This document shows, one piece after another, positions 1 through 8,639 of a stretch of DNA of 64,000 nt; positions within the stretch are counted from its first letter, which is position 1; every line of letters starts with the position of its first letter. Both the position numbers and the translations under genes were made by a program. A model generated the notes under the pieces. It ran no database searches. It was not told the origin of the DNA and worked only from the letters and a program-made list of their open reading frames with translations. The DNA is from Rufibacter psychrotolerans. Its GTDB lineage: Bacteria > Bacteroidota > Bacteroidia > Cytophagales > Hymenobacteraceae. The DNA lies in the NCBI RefSeq assembly GCF_016924645.1, contig NZ_JAFFJV010000025.1, forward strand, positions 19,768 to 83,767, given 5' to 3'.

Positions 1-1
1 C

Positions 2-91
2 GGTTTAGGAGCCGGATCTTCACCGGAAGAAGCGGCCGTGTACCTGGAGCAGCTGAAAGAAGAAGGCCGCTACCTGAAAGATGTGTATTAA
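2..91 (+). CDS. Sulfite reductase flavoprotein, C-terminal end (partial)
   Basis: The window opens inside a gene. The last 29 codons end ...EEGRYLKDVY-stop. A C-terminal RYxxDVY tail is typical of the FAD/NADPH-binding (ferredoxin-reductase-like) half of sulfite reductase flavoproteins (CysJ) and related diflavin reductases. The gene lies upstream of cysI on the same strand, about 240 nt away, with repeats in between. Electron transfer from NADPH to the CysI hemoprotein is therefore the likely role. The identification rests on the tail and the neighbour only. Confidence 0.7.
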   Translation, partial: GLGAGSSPEEAAVYLEQLKEEGRYLKDVY

Positions 92-105
92 TTCTGAATA
101 TTGAT

Positions 106-205
106 GCTGGCGCGAGCTTGTAGCTCGTGTCCGCACGCATTCCAGAAATCTGCTGCTGAGGAATAATCAGCAAAAGAAGGCACGAGCTGCAAGCTCGCGC
201 CAGCG
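106..205. repeat. Compound inverted repeat A1 (two mirrored hairpin arms)
   Basis: The left arm (106-130) reads GGCGCGAG...CTCGTG and the right arm (179-205) reads GGCACGAG...CTCGCGCC. Each arm is a small hairpin, and the two arms are roughly reverse complements of each other. The same outer words recur at 6938, 24431, 38687 and 48704. Confidence 0.8.
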
Positions 206-235
206 AAAATTAGCCAAAGACACTAAAATTAACTT

Positions 236-275
236 CCGTTTAGAGCCTCTTTTTCAGAAAACAGGCTCTAAACGG
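236..275. repeat. 38-bp dyad repeat, copy C1
   Basis: This is a perfect 12-bp inverted repeat (CCGTTTAGAGCC / GGCTCTAAACGG) around a TTTTTCAGAAAA centre, in the gap before cysI. It is one of the cleanest members of the core dyad family. Confidence 0.85.
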
Positions 276-330
276 AAATCAAAGAATCAAGGGCAGGAAG
301 CTTCCTGTTCCTCATAAAGACCAGTTCGGC

Positions 331-2013
331 ATGTCAACTGAGAAAAAGAATTTATCTCCTATAGAGAAAATAAAAGAGGTCAGCCAAGGATTACGCGGAA
401 CTCTGAAAGAAAGCTTGAAAGACGAAATCACCGGGGCCATCCGCGAGGACGACACGGCGCTGGTGAAATTCCACGGCATGTACATGCAGGACGACCGCGA
501 CCGCCGCGAGGAGCGCGCTGCCAAAAAGCTGGAGCGCCTGTATTCCTTCATGATCCGGTTGCGTCTGCCGGGCGGCTTCCTAACCCCAGAGCAATACATT
601 GCCACTCATAACATTGCCGGAGAGAACTCTACCGGTGTCATTAAAATCACTACCCGCCAGACCCTGCAGTTGCACGGGATTGTGAAGTCCAAAACCAAAC
701 CTACCATCAAGGCCTTCAACCAGGTGGGGCTGGATTCTATTGCCGCCTGCGGCGACGTGAACCGGAACGTGGTGGCCTCGGCCAACCCGCTGGAGTCTCC
801 GCTACATGACAGAATCTACCAATACGCCGATAGAATCAGTGAGTATCTTTTGCCAAAAACCCGCTCGTACTATGATGTGTGGCTGGACGAAGAGAAAATC
901 TATGACCGCGTAGACGAGGAAGATCCGTTGTACCAGGACCGGTATCTGCCGCGCAAGTTCAAGATCGGGTTGGTGATTCCGCCAAACAATGATTCAGACG
1001 TGTTTGCGCAGGATCTTGGCCTCATCGCCATCATTGAGAACGATGAACTGAAAGGCTTCAACCTGGCCGTGGGCGGTGGCTTGTCGTTCACGCACGGTAA
1101 CCCAGAGACGTATCCGCGCCTGGCCACGGAGATTGGCTTCGTGAGCACCGAGGAATCTGACGATAAGCTGTTCAAAGCTGTGTACGAGGTATTGACCGTA
1201 CAGCGTGACTTCGGGAACCGTGCCGACCGCAAACTGGCTCGCTTGAAGTACACCGTAGACAACATGACCCTGGAAGGTTTCCGGGCAGAATTGGAAAAAC
1301 GCACCGGATTCCCGCTGGAGACTTCTCGTCCGTATGAACTGAAGACCCGCGTAGACCACTACGGCTGGGCGCAGAGCTATAACGGTCTGTGGCACTACAC
1401 GGTGTTTGTGGAGAACGGCCGCGTGACCGATCTGGAAAACGGCGTAGCCCTGAAAACCGCCATGCTGGAGGTTGCCCAAACCGGCAAAGCCAACTATCGC
1501 TTCACCTGTAACCAGAACGTGATCCTCAGCGACATCACCGAGGAAAATAAAGCAGAGATAGAGCAGATCCTGGCCAAGCACAACGTGCTTCCGCACACCG
1601 CGGCGGCCTCGTTGGTGCGCAAAAACTCTATGGCTTGCGTGGCGCTGCCTACGTGTCCGTTGGCCTTGGCCGAAGCACAGCGGTATCTGCCGGAACTGAT
1701 CACCAAAATTGACGGCGTACTGGCCAACCACGGTCTGCAGGACGAGGAAATCATCATCAGAATGACCGGTTGCCCGAACGGCTGCGGTCGCTCGGTGCTG
1801 TCTGAGATCGGGTTTGTGGGCACCGCCCCGGGCCATTACAACCTGAACCTGGGCGGCGATGAGCAAGGCCAGCGCCTGAACAAACTCTACAAAGAGAACC
1901 TGGACGAAGCCGCCATTCTGCAAGAGCTGGACACCGCCTTTGGTTTGTTCAAGCAAAACCGCCTGGCCGGCGAGCGCTTCGGGGATTTTGCCTACCGTAC
2001 GCTGGTGAATTAA
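331..2013 (+). CDS. cysI: Sulfite reductase hemoprotein beta subunit
   Basis: This 560-residue protein, close to the usual length of about 570, reduces sulfite to sulfide with six electrons in cysteine synthesis. The two ferredoxin-like half domains are recognisable (TRQTLQLHG near residue 110; a second in the C-terminal half). The siroheme/4Fe-4S ligand cysteines are C436, C442, C481 and C485 in the pattern C-x5-C...C-x3-C (TCPLALAEA and TGCPNGCGRS contexts), which is the sulfite/nitrite reductase signature. The upstream flavoprotein end and the downstream siroheme enzyme favour an assimilatory sulfite role over nitrite reduction. The ATG start gives the family-typical N-terminus. Confidence 0.95.
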   Translation: MSTEKKNLSPIEKIKEVSQGLRGTLKESLKDEITGAIREDDTALVKFHGMYMQDDRDRREERAAKKLERLYSFMIRLRLPGGFLTPEQYIATHNIAGENSTGVIKITTRQTLQLHGIVKSKTKPTIKAFNQVGLDSIAACGDVNRNVVASANPLESPLHDRIYQYADRISEYLLPKTRSYYDVWLDEEKIYDRVDEEDPLYQDRYLPRKFKIGLVIPPNNDSDVFAQDLGLIAIIENDELKGFNLAVGGGLSFTHGNPETYPRLATEIGFVSTEESDDKLFKAVYEVLTVQRDFGNRADRKLARLKYTVDNMTLEGFRAELEKRTGFPLETSRPYELKTRVDHYGWAQSYNGLWHYTVFVENGRVTDLENGVALKTAMLEVAQTGKANYRFTCNQNVILSDITEENKAEIEQILAKHNVLPHTAAASLVRKNSMACVALPTCPLALAEAQRYLPELITKIDGVLANHGLQDEEIIIRMTGCPNGCGRSVLSEIGFVGTAPGHYNLNLGGDEQGQRLNKLYKENLDEAAILQELDTAFGLFKQNRLAGERFGDFAYRTLVN

Positions 2014-2090
2014 CCCGGGGACAATCCTCCAATTCTCTGAGCCGCCGCGCGCTCATTCCTCTGCAATTCTCTTAACTTATGATGGTATAG

Positions 2091-2122
2091 TTTAGGGCTA
2101 CTTTCCAAAAAGTAGCCCTAAA
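2091..2122. repeat. Dyad repeat, copy C2, downstream of cysI
   Basis: Perfect 13-bp arms (TTTAGGGCTACTT / AAGTAGCCCTAAA) surround a 6-nt loop, 78 nt after the cysI stop. It belongs to the dyad family and could also end cysI transcription, although no long T tract follows. Confidence 0.8.
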
Positions 2123-2219
2123 ATGTAAATTTTAATTCTGATACCTGATAGGTTTACTAGAGATGAAGTTTATATTTGATTAAAGGGATACATTGAATCC
2201 TACCCAAGAAAATAAGAAA

Positions 2220-3719
2220 ATGGACTCCGCCACCCTGAAGGAGCAGAACAATTTGTTTCCGGTTTTCCTGAAACTGGAGCAAATGCGTGTGTTGGTAGTG
2301 GGGGGCGGAAACGTGGGCCTGGAGAAACTGTCGGCCTTGCTGCAGAACTCCCCACGTACTACCATCAAGGTAGTGGCCATCCAGTTCAACGAGGCGGTAC
2401 TGCAACTAGCGCAGGAGCACGACAACATCACGCTGGAAGCCAAACCCTTCACCCCGGAGGATCTGGCCGGGGCCGATATTGTGATTGTAGCCGTGAACGA
2501 CCGCGAGGCCAGCCGGGCCATCAGCCTGGAGGCCAAGCGCCAGGGCAAACTAGTTAACGTAGCCGATACGCCTGATCTCTGCGATTTTTACCTCAGTTCT
2601 GTGGTGCGCAAGGGTAACCTCAAAATTGCCATCTCTACGAACGGGAAATCTCCCACCATGGCCAAGCGCCTGAAAGAGACCTTCCATGAAACGCTGCCCG
2701 AAGAACTGGACGAGGTGTTGGATCAAATGCAGCAGATCAGAAATCAACTGGCCGGCGATTTTACCGCCAAGGTCAATCAACTAAATGACATCACCAAAGT
2801 GCTAGCTGTTAAAGATAAACCAGAAAACAAACCCGTGGTGCGGCCTGAAAAGCCTTGGAAGAAAATTGCCTCCGGTGTAGCCCTGGCGTTCTTTTTCATG
2901 ATTTTCGGCCGCCTGGCCTTCTCGGCCATCACCTTTGACCAGGTCTCCGCGTTCGTGGGCAACATTGAGCCTATCTTCTACTGGATGATCTTTGCCGGCT
3001 TTTTGGCGCAGATGGTAGACGGCGCCCTGGGCATGGGCTACGGCGTAACCAGCACCACCGTATTGCTGTCTTTGGGCGTGAACCTGCCCGCCATCAGCGG
3101 AAGCATTCACACCGCCGAGATCTTCTCCAGCGGTATCTCGGGTTTCAGCCACTACAAGTTCGGGAACGTGAACAAAAAGCTGTTCAAAGTCCTGCTGGTA
3201 CCCGGCGTGATTGGCGCCATTGTGGGTGCCTGGCTTTTGGCGAAAGTGGGCGAGGAGCATGCCAACTACGTACGACCCATTCTGGCGGCCTATACTCTGG
3301 TGCTGGGCGTGCGCATCATCTACACGGCATTCAAGAAGAACCGCGAACGCAAGAAAATAAAAAAGGCTGGTATTCTGGCCGGGGCCGGCGGTTTCCTGGA
3401 TTCCTTCGGCGGAGGCGGCTGGGGACCTTTGGTGACCAGTACCCTTATTGCCAAAGGCCGAACCCCGCGCTTTGTGATAGGAACGGTAAGCATTACGGAG
3501 TTCTTTGTGACGTTTGCCAGTGCGCTTACCTTCTTTGCCATGCTGGGCCTGAGCCACCTGCAGGTCATTATTGGCCTGGTGCTGGGCGGCATGCTGGCCG
3601 CGCCCATTGCAGCGAGGTTGGCCGGCCGTTTGCCCATGAAAACCATGTTCATCGCCGTAGGCTCACTGGTTATCATCTGGAGCCTCCGGATTTTGTTGAA
3701 GGCGGTAGGGCTGTTTTAG
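2220..3719 (+). CDS. Fusion: precorrin-2 dehydrogenase (siroheme) domain + TauE/SafE-type permease
   Basis: About 499 residues. The N-terminal ~200 residues match the Met8/CysG dehydrogenase-ferrochelatase family, with an NAD-binding GGGNVG at 28-33 and the STNGKSPTMAKRLKE segment. This domain makes siroheme, the CysI cofactor. After a charged linker the second half is hydrophobic, with repeated membrane spans and two related segments (GALGMGYG and GGGGWGPL) typical of TauE/SafE (TSUP) sulfite or organosulfur transporters. One chain thus joins cofactor synthesis to a likely sulfur-compound permease. I chose the ATG at 2220. A TTG at 2193 would add nine residues. Confidence 0.88.
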   Translation: MDSATLKEQNNLFPVFLKLEQMRVLVVGGGNVGLEKLSALLQNSPRTTIKVVAIQFNEAVLQLAQEHDNITLEAKPFTPEDLAGADIVIVAVNDREASRAISLEAKRQGKLVNVADTPDLCDFYLSSVVRKGNLKIAISTNGKSPTMAKRLKETFHETLPEELDEVLDQMQQIRNQLAGDFTAKVNQLNDITKVLAVKDKPENKPVVRPEKPWKKIASGVALAFFFMIFGRLAFSAITFDQVSAFVGNIEPIFYWMIFAGFLAQMVDGALGMGYGVTSTTVLLSLGVNLPAISGSIHTAEIFSSGISGFSHYKFGNVNKKLFKVLLVPGVIGAIVGAWLLAKVGEEHANYVRPILAAYTLVLGVRIIYTAFKKNRERKKIKKAGILAGAGGFLDSFGGGGWGPLVTSTLIAKGRTPRFVIGTVSITEFFVTFASALTFFAMLGLSHLQVIIGLVLGGMLAAPIAARLAGRLPMKTMFIAVGSLVIIWSLRILLKAVGLF

Positions 3720-3762
3720 AAGGATTTAAAAGAAATTAGGCTGGAAACGCCTTATAAAAACT

Positions 3763-3882
3763 GTAGAGACAAGGCACTGCCTTGTCTCTACGCATTTCTG
3801 ATCCTTTCTATTTTCCGGGATTGGAGTTGGTCTGAATATGGAAAGCAATCTGCCAGGAGAAAAGGCAGTGCCTTGTCTCTAC
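3763..3882. repeat. Compound inverted repeat A8, entering the end of metX
   Basis: The arms at 3763-3783 and 3862-3882 are perfect 21-bp reverse complements. Each contains the GAGACAAGG/CCTTGTCTC word, and the left arm extends into a hairpin to 3792. The right arm supplies the metX stop codon at 3879-3881. Confidence 0.85.
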
Positions 3883-4928
3883 AGGATCACGTTTGATACC
3901 GGCGTCTCGTTTTGGACACTGGCCAACCAGGCGGAGAGGTGCTGAGAGATTTTCTCACCTTCAATGATGAATCCATCGTGGCCGTAATTAGAGTCAATCT
4001 CCACGTAATCGGCGTTGGGCAGATGTTGGGCCAGGAACTTTTGCTCCTGCGTGGGGCAAAGAATATCGCTGCTGATACCAATGATGAGCGTTTTCTGGGC
4101 TATTTTGGCTAAAACAGCCTCTAAACGCCCGCCCCGGCCACGGCCTAAATGGTGGCTGTCCAGGGCCTTGGTCAGAAACCAGTAGCTGTAGGCGTTGAAG
4201 CGAGCCACCAGTTTGTCGCCCTGGTAATTGAGGTAAGAAGAGACGCGGTAATGGTCCAGCTTCTCGGGGTCAGGATCGGTTTGGTTTTGGGCCAGGATCT
4301 GGTAGTTGCGGTAGGTGAGCATGCCTAGGGCGCGAGCCGCTTTCAGACCTTTGTCACCGGCGGTTGGGCTGGGTTCGCCCCAGGTACCGTCGGCTTCCAG
4401 CATGAGGCGCTGGGTGGTGTGAATGCCAATGCCCCAGGTGCTTTCGGCGGCAGACGTAGCCAGCAGGAACAGGTTCTCCACTACTTCCGGCTCGGCAAAG
4501 GCCCACTCTAACACTTGAAAGCCGCCACAGCTGCCGCCGGCCAGAATCCGTATCTTCTCCAGGCCCAGGTGTTCACGCAAGAGGATGTGTGCCTTCACCA
4601 TGTCACGGATGGTGACCTGCGGAAAAGACGAATAGTAAGGTTTCTGCGTTTCTGGGTTAATGCTCAGCGGACCAGTAGTGCCGTAGCAAGAACCCAGAAT
4701 GTTGGCGCAGACAATGAAATACTGGCTGGGATCAAAGGCTTTGTTTTCACCCACCAGGCCGTTCCACCAGTCCAGCACGTCTGAATTAGCGGTCAGGGCA
4801 TGGCAAATCCAGACCACATTGCTTTTATTTGCGTTCAGTTGACCGAACGTGTGGTAAGCGATGGTGATTTCTGGAAGCGATTGCCCACCTTCTAACGCAA
4901 AAGGCTGGTTATATTGAAAATAATGCAT
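3879..4928 (-). CDS. metX: Homoserine O-acetyltransferase
   Basis: This 349-residue alpha/beta-hydrolase activates homoserine by acylation, the first dedicated step of methionine synthesis by direct sulfhydrylation. The catalytic triad is visible: S133 in GGSCGG, D288 in SSDILCP and H317 in YGHDGF. The oxyanion and family signatures (HALTANSD; NILGSCYGTTGP) are intact. It is divergent from the OsmC gene and sits beside metZ, whose product uses the activated homoserine. Acetyl versus succinyl specificity cannot be settled from sequence alone. The stop codon lies inside a repeat arm. Confidence 0.95.
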   Translation of the reverse strand: MHYFQYNQPFALEGGQSLPEITIAYHTFGQLNANKSNVVWICHALTANSDVLDWWNGLVGENKAFDPSQYFIVCANILGSCYGTTGPLSINPETQKPYYSSFPQVTIRDMVKAHILLREHLGLEKIRILAGGSCGGFQVLEWAFAEPEVVENLFLLATSAAESTWGIGIHTTQRLMLEADGTWGEPSPTAGDKGLKAARALGMLTYRNYQILAQNQTDPDPEKLDHYRVSSYLNYQGDKLVARFNAYSYWFLTKALDSHHLGRGRGGRLEAVLAKIAQKTLIIGISSDILCPTQEQKFLAQHLPNADYVEIDSNYGHDGFIIEGEKISQHLSAWLASVQNETPVSNVIL

Positions 4929-4984
4929 GTAGTCTACTTTAATCTTACAAAGTAAAGGCCTACAGGCGTAAAACCGTAATAAAT

Positions 4985-5407
4985 ATGATAAGAATTGAGA
5001 TGAACCGCGTGGGTGGCGATTACGGCTTTGAGGCCAAAGACGCTAACGGACACGTCATCACCACCGATACCAGCCCCGAGAGCGGCGGCATGAACTTTGG
5101 CGTGCGCCCCATGCAGATGCTTTTAATGGCTTTGGGGGGCTGCAGCGGCATAGACGTGGCCATGATCCTGAAAAAACAGCGCCAGGAATTGACCGCCTTC
5201 AGAATGGAAATCTCCGGGGAGCGGGAAGCGGGCAAAGAGCCCTCGCTGTGGAAAAAAATACACGTGGTGTTTGAGATGCAGGGCCCCCATGATGTAGCCA
5301 AAGCCGAACGCGCCTGCGAGCTATCCATGATGAAATACTGCTCCGTGGCCGAAACGCTGCGCCGCGCGGGAGCAGAGATCACGTGGGAAGCGAGAGTCAT
5401 CGCGTAA
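4985..5407 (+). CDS. OsmC/Ohr-family protein
   Basis: 140 residues. Members are small dimeric thiol peroxidases, with two conserved cysteines reducing organic hydroperoxides. Here C53 (GGCSGID) and C119 (KYCSVAE) are both kept, in the contexts expected of the YhfA-like branch. It lies between two methionine genes, only 56 nt from the divergent metX start. Whether it acts on peroxides or on a sulfur species is not shown. Confidence 0.92.
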   Translation: MIRIEMNRVGGDYGFEAKDANGHVITTDTSPESGGMNFGVRPMQMLLMALGGCSGIDVAMILKKQRQELTAFRMEISGEREAGKEPSLWKKIHVVFEMQGPHDVAKAERACELSMMKYCSVAETLRRAGAEITWEARVIA

Positions 5408-5417
5408 GGGTTCAATA

Positions 5418-5457
5418 GCGTTTTAGCGTTGCTTTCCCCGAATTAGGCCTAAAACGC
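5418..5457. repeat. Dyad repeat, copy near the OsmC gene end
   Basis: GCGTTTTAG (5418-5426) mirrors CTAAAACGC (5449-5457). The centre is degenerate. It is a member of the ~38-bp dyad family. Confidence 0.65.
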
Positions 5458-5462
5458 CCCAA

Positions 5463-5613
5463 CGTAGCGGCGTTACGCGTAACGCCGTGGCTCTACGCCG
5501 CAATGCAGGCTCAAACCTGCCGGAAACCTTATCCAACGGAGTAATAAGACCTACCATTGGTGAGGCGTTCTCGTTGCATGGCACCACGGCGTTACAGGGT
5601 AACGCCGCTACAG
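5463..5613. repeat. Compound inverted repeat A7
   Basis: The left arm (from 5463) and right arm (ending near 5612) are near-perfect reverse complements of about 28 bp, built on GGCGTTAC...GTAACGCC. Each arm is also a hairpin. The architecture is the same as the GGCGCGAG elements but with different words. Confidence 0.8.
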
Positions 5614-5627
5614 GAACAGGCCAGCCA

Positions 5628-5666
5628 CTAGCACATCAGCACATTAAAAAATTAGCACATTAATCC
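5628..5666 (+). promoter_or_regulatory. TTAGCACATTA leader directly before metZ
   Basis: The leader contains GCACATCAGCACATTA and then TTAGCACATTA (5652-5662), followed by 4 nt and the metZ ATG. The same last motif with the same 4-nt spacing precedes atpC and pglC. No Shine-Dalgarno sequence is present, so the motif occupies the ribosome-binding position. Confidence 0.7.
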
Positions 5667-6836
5667 ATGGAATACCATCCCCTTACCAAGGCCATCCGCA
5701 TCCAGACCGAGCGCACCAACGAGATGGAGCACTCCACGCCTATGTTCCTGACCAGCAGTTTTCAGTTTGAGAACGCCGAGGACATGCGGGCGGCCTTCGC
5801 CGATGAAACTGATGATAACATCTACAGCCGGTTCAGCAACCCCACTGTACAGGAGTTCACCGATAAGATGGTAGCCCTGGAAGGCGCCGAGGCGGGGTAC
5901 GCCACGGCCTCGGGTATGAGTGCTGTGTTCGCCTCGTTTATGGCCTTCCTGAAAGCCGGAGACCACTTGCTGGCCTGTAACTCCATCTTTGGGAGTACAC
6001 ACACTATCATCACCAAATACCTGCCCAAGTACGGCATTGAGTACAGCTACGTCAGCGCCGACAAGCCGGAGGAGTGGGAAGCTGCCGTGCGGCCTAACAC
6101 CAAGATGCTGTACATTGAGACACCCACCAATCCTGGATTAGATATCATTGACTTGGAAGCCGCGGGAAAACTTTGTAAGAAGCACAAACTCATCTATAAC
6201 GTAGACAATTGCTTTGCCACACCCGTAAATCAGCGGCCCATTGAGTTCGGGGCCGATATTGTGGTGCATTCCGCCACCAAGTGGATTGACGGACAAGGGC
6301 GCGTATTGGGCGGCGTAGTAGTGGGCAAGAAAGAGCTGATCAAAGAGATTTACCTGTTCTGCCGCAGTTCGGGCCCGGCTTTGTCGCCGTTCAACGCCTG
6401 GGTCCTGAGCAAGAGCTTGGAGACCCTGGATGTGCGCATGGAACGCCACGCGTCTAACGCGCTTTCCATTGCCACCCAACTGCAGAACCATCCCAAGCTG
6501 AACTGGGTGAAGTATCCGTTTCTGCCGTCGCACCCAAAATCAGACATCGCGAAGAAGCAGATGAAGAACGGGGGAGGTTTGTTCTGCTTTGAATTGAAAG
6601 GCGGCCTGGAAAGCGGGCGTACCTTCCTGAACAGCCTGCAACTGATGTCGCTCACCGCCAACTTAGGTGATACCCGCAGCATCGCTTCACACCCTGCCAG
6701 TACCACCCACGCCAAACTCACCGAGGAAGAGCGCCAGGCCGTGAGCATCACGCCGGGCCTCATCAGGATCTCCGTAGGCCTGGAGTACGCCGAGGACATT
6801 CTGAATGATATCCTGCAGGCGCTGGAGAAGTGCTGA
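5667..6836 (+). CDS. metZ: O-acyl-homoserine sulfhydrylase (transsulfuration family)
   Basis: 389 residues, PLP-dependent Cys/Met metabolism family. K205 in HSATKWIDGQG is the PLP lysine. YSRFSNPT and TASGMSA provide phosphate and ring contacts. The W-I-D-G-Q-G-R-x-L-G context after the lysine resembles MetZ-type sulfhydrylases more than cystathionine synthases. With MetX upstream, the likely reaction is acyl-homoserine plus sulfide to homocysteine, linking sulfite reduction to methionine. The start codon is fixed by family alignment and lies 4 nt after the leader motif. Confidence 0.92.
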   Translation: MEYHPLTKAIRIQTERTNEMEHSTPMFLTSSFQFENAEDMRAAFADETDDNIYSRFSNPTVQEFTDKMVALEGAEAGYATASGMSAVFASFMAFLKAGDHLLACNSIFGSTHTIITKYLPKYGIEYSYVSADKPEEWEAAVRPNTKMLYIETPTNPGLDIIDLEAAGKLCKKHKLIYNVDNCFATPVNQRPIEFGADIVVHSATKWIDGQGRVLGGVVVGKKELIKEIYLFCRSSGPALSPFNAWVLSKSLETLDVRMERHASNALSIATQLQNHPKLNWVKYPFLPSHPKSDIAKKQMKNGGGLFCFELKGGLESGRTFLNSLQLMSLTANLGDTRSIASHPASTTHAKLTEEERQAVSITPGLIRISVGLEYAEDILNDILQALEKC

Positions 6837-6874
6837 GGTTTTTAGTGATTAGTTACTTGTGATTAGTTTTTAGC

Positions 6875-6922
6875 AAAAGCGAATAGGGGCTGTTTTTCAG
6901 AAAACAGCCCCTATTCGCTTTT
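6875..6922. repeat. Dyad repeat C3, perfect 22-bp arms, likely metZ terminator
   Basis: The arms 6875-6896 and 6901-6922 are exact reverse complements around a TCAG loop, with core GGGGCTGTTTT/AAAACAGCCCC. A T run follows, so it can serve as a terminator for metZ. It is the longest perfect member of the family in the window. Confidence 0.85.
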
Positions 6923-6937
6923 TGGTTTATTACAGAA

Positions 6938-7193
6938 TCTGGCGCGAGTCTGAAGACTCGTGCCGTGGGATGATGCGAACGCTCCAGACTCGCCGGGGAC
7001 CACAAGCTAAAAGGACCTTTCTGTGGCGCGGATTTACTTCCGTGCCTTTTATGAAATGCGCACTTGTTTTGTTAGGCACGGAAGTAAATCCGCACCATAG
7101 GTTTCTCATCAAACGCCTGTTTCGCTGCGGTGCAGCGAGAATAGTCAGAGACTATCCCTCATTCGGAAGGCACGAGTCTGGAGACTCGCGCCA
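6938..7193. repeat. Compound inverted repeat A2 (about 256 bp)
   Basis: Outer arms GGCGCGAGTCT...CTCGTGCC and GGCACGAGTCT...CTCGCGCC are reverse complements. Nested inside is a second mirrored pair around 7023-7099 (GCGGATTTACTTCCGTGCC and its inverse) and smaller hairpins such as TAGTCAGAGACTA. The region carries no plausible gene. Confidence 0.85.
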
Positions 7194-7258
7194 GCGAAAG
7201 CAAAAGTGGAACCTGTTTTGGGGCTTTTTACCCTAAATGAGCCGAAAACCAGCGGAAG

Positions 7259-8167
7259 CTAAAAACTTCTCACAATGCTGTTGTGCAGGCCTTTGGTGCT
7301 CCAGTAGCCGCTGGCGATGATGCGGCGGATGGTGAAGAGCGGGTCTTGCTCGTCGCGTTTGGTGGCCAGGATGTAGGCGGCTTTAAAGCCGCGTTTCTTC
7401 AGCTCTGGAATGGCTTCCGGTCTCCACAGCCCGAAGGGGTAGGCAAAGTACTCGATGGGTTTGCCGGTGATGGCCTCCAGTTGTTTGGTGGGTTTTTCAA
7501 TTTGGGTGACCCAGTCTTTCTCCTGGTATTTCTTCACGTTGTGGTGGTCATAGGTGTGGGAGCCTATCACGTGCCCGGCATCTGACAGCTCTTTAATCTG
7601 CTCTTTGGTCATGTAATTGGGCCGGCCAATGGAAACGGTCATGATGAAGAAGACCGCTTTGAAACCGTACTTGTCCAGCTCGGGCTTGGCCACGGTGTAC
7701 TGGTCCAGTTTGGTGTCATCAAAGGTGAGCATGATGGGCTTGGGCGGGAGTGGCGTGCCTTTGGTCAGGTAGTCCTGCAACTGGTCGGGCAGGATGGTGT
7801 GGTAACCGCTATCGGCCAGCATTTTCATCTGGGCTCTAAATTCGGCGGGTTTCACAATGTAGTCTTTGCCCACTTTCCCGTCGCGGGAGGTCCATTCGCG
7901 AATTTGGTGGTAGCACAGGATGGGCACCTGCTTGCGGCTGAGGATGGCGGCGGCCGTGGCGGGTTCTGTTTCTTTAGTGGAGTTTGTCGCTGTCTGGACG
8001 GTGGCCGGATCAGGCTTACTTTCGGCCTGGGCGGCGGCGGTTAAGACCGGGGTGGAGGGAGCATCGGCGGTCTGCCCGGCCTTTTGGTCGGGGGCTGAGC
8101 AGGAGAGGAGCGCCAGACTAAAAGCGGCCACCAGAAAATGCCTGCCGCTGGAGATTGGGAAAAACAT
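7259..8167 (-). CDS. Polysaccharide deacetylase lipoprotein
   Basis: 302 residues. A signal peptide ends in a lipobox (ALLSC, near residue 23), so a lipid-anchored envelope protein is likely. A low-complexity Ala/Thr/Pro linker follows. The NodB-type deacetylase domain starts near residue 80 (VPILCYHQI). Motif 1 is TFDDT with both aspartates kept, and motif 2 is HTYDHH with the metal histidines. The family removes acetyl groups from N-acetylglucosamine polymers. The exact polymer is unknown. The gene stands alone. Confidence 0.9.
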   Translation of the reverse strand: MFFPISSGRHFLVAAFSLALLSCSAPDQKAGQTADAPSTPVLTAAAQAESKPDPATVQTATNSTKETEPATAAAILSRKQVPILCYHQIREWTSRDGKVGKDYIVKPAEFRAQMKMLADSGYHTILPDQLQDYLTKGTPLPPKPIMLTFDDTKLDQYTVAKPELDKYGFKAVFFIMTVSIGRPNYMTKEQIKELSDAGHVIGSHTYDHHNVKKYQEKDWVTQIEKPTKQLEAITGKPIEYFAYPFGLWRPEAIPELKKRGFKAAYILATKRDEQDPLFTIRRIIASGYWSTKGLHNSIVRSF

Positions 8168-8362
8168 AGGTTGGGTAAAGAAATCGGTTCAAGGGCTTTT
8201 TCGGGAAACTAGCGCAAAATCGACTTTCACATAAAGCCTTCTAACGCCGGTTCTCCTTGTAAGCTACTCAATTCTGGGGTAACCTGCGCGGGTTTTGGGG
8301 TTGTTTTCCAGAAAATAGGGCTAGAATAGGAGCAACAGAGCAGCCAGGTCCCGGGCCAACAA

Positions 8363-8392
8363 AAAAGGGCTCCACGTTCGTGGAGCCCTTTT
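8363..8392. terminator. Bidirectional-looking terminator after cspA
   Basis: AAAAGGGCTCCACG mirrors CGTGGAGCCCTTTT with a tight loop. It is placed to end cspA, which is read leftward. Confidence 0.85.
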
Positions 8393-8415
8393 GGAGGACT
8401 GATGTATATTAAAAC

Positions 8416-8607
8416 TTAAGCAAGTTTCACATTCACAGCGTTTAAACCTTTGCGGCCTTCTTTCAGCTCAAAAGTTACTTCATCGTTTTCTCTGATTTCG
8501 TCCACCAGGTTAGACACGTGCACGAAATACTCCTCATTGGAGTCAGCGTCTTTAATAAAACCAAAACCTTTGGAATCATTAAAGAATTTTACTTTACCGT
8601 TTTTCAT
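8416..8607 (-). CDS. cspA: Cold-shock domain protein
   Basis: 63 residues, a single cold-shock OB-fold that binds single-stranded RNA/DNA. RNP1 is KGFGFI and RNP2 is YFVHVS (residues about 13-32), both intact. The gene is a monocistron with its own promoter and terminator. The symbol is for the family; the exact paralogue is not known. Confidence 0.93.
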   Translation of the reverse strand: MKNGKVKFFNDSKGFGFIKDADSNEEYFVHVSNLVDEIRENDEVTFELKEGRKGLNAVNVKLA

Positions 8608-8631
8608 TAATGTGATGATAATAATAATACC

Positions 8632-8639
8632 TAAAGGTA
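8632..8639 (-). promoter_or_regulatory. -7 element of cspA promoter
   Basis: Read on the minus strand this is TACCTTTA, one mismatch from TAnnTTTG, about 25 nt before the cspA start. Confidence 0.5.

Noticed and set aside
2193..2219. TTG start extending the siroheme-TauE protein by nine residues
   Set aside because: The ATG at 2220 gives the expected N-terminus. The extension is polar and unconserved in appearance.
4929..5666. Possible SAM riboswitch near metX/metZ
   Set aside because: The gaps are short or filled with repeat arms. I found no SAM-I or SAM-II-like core.
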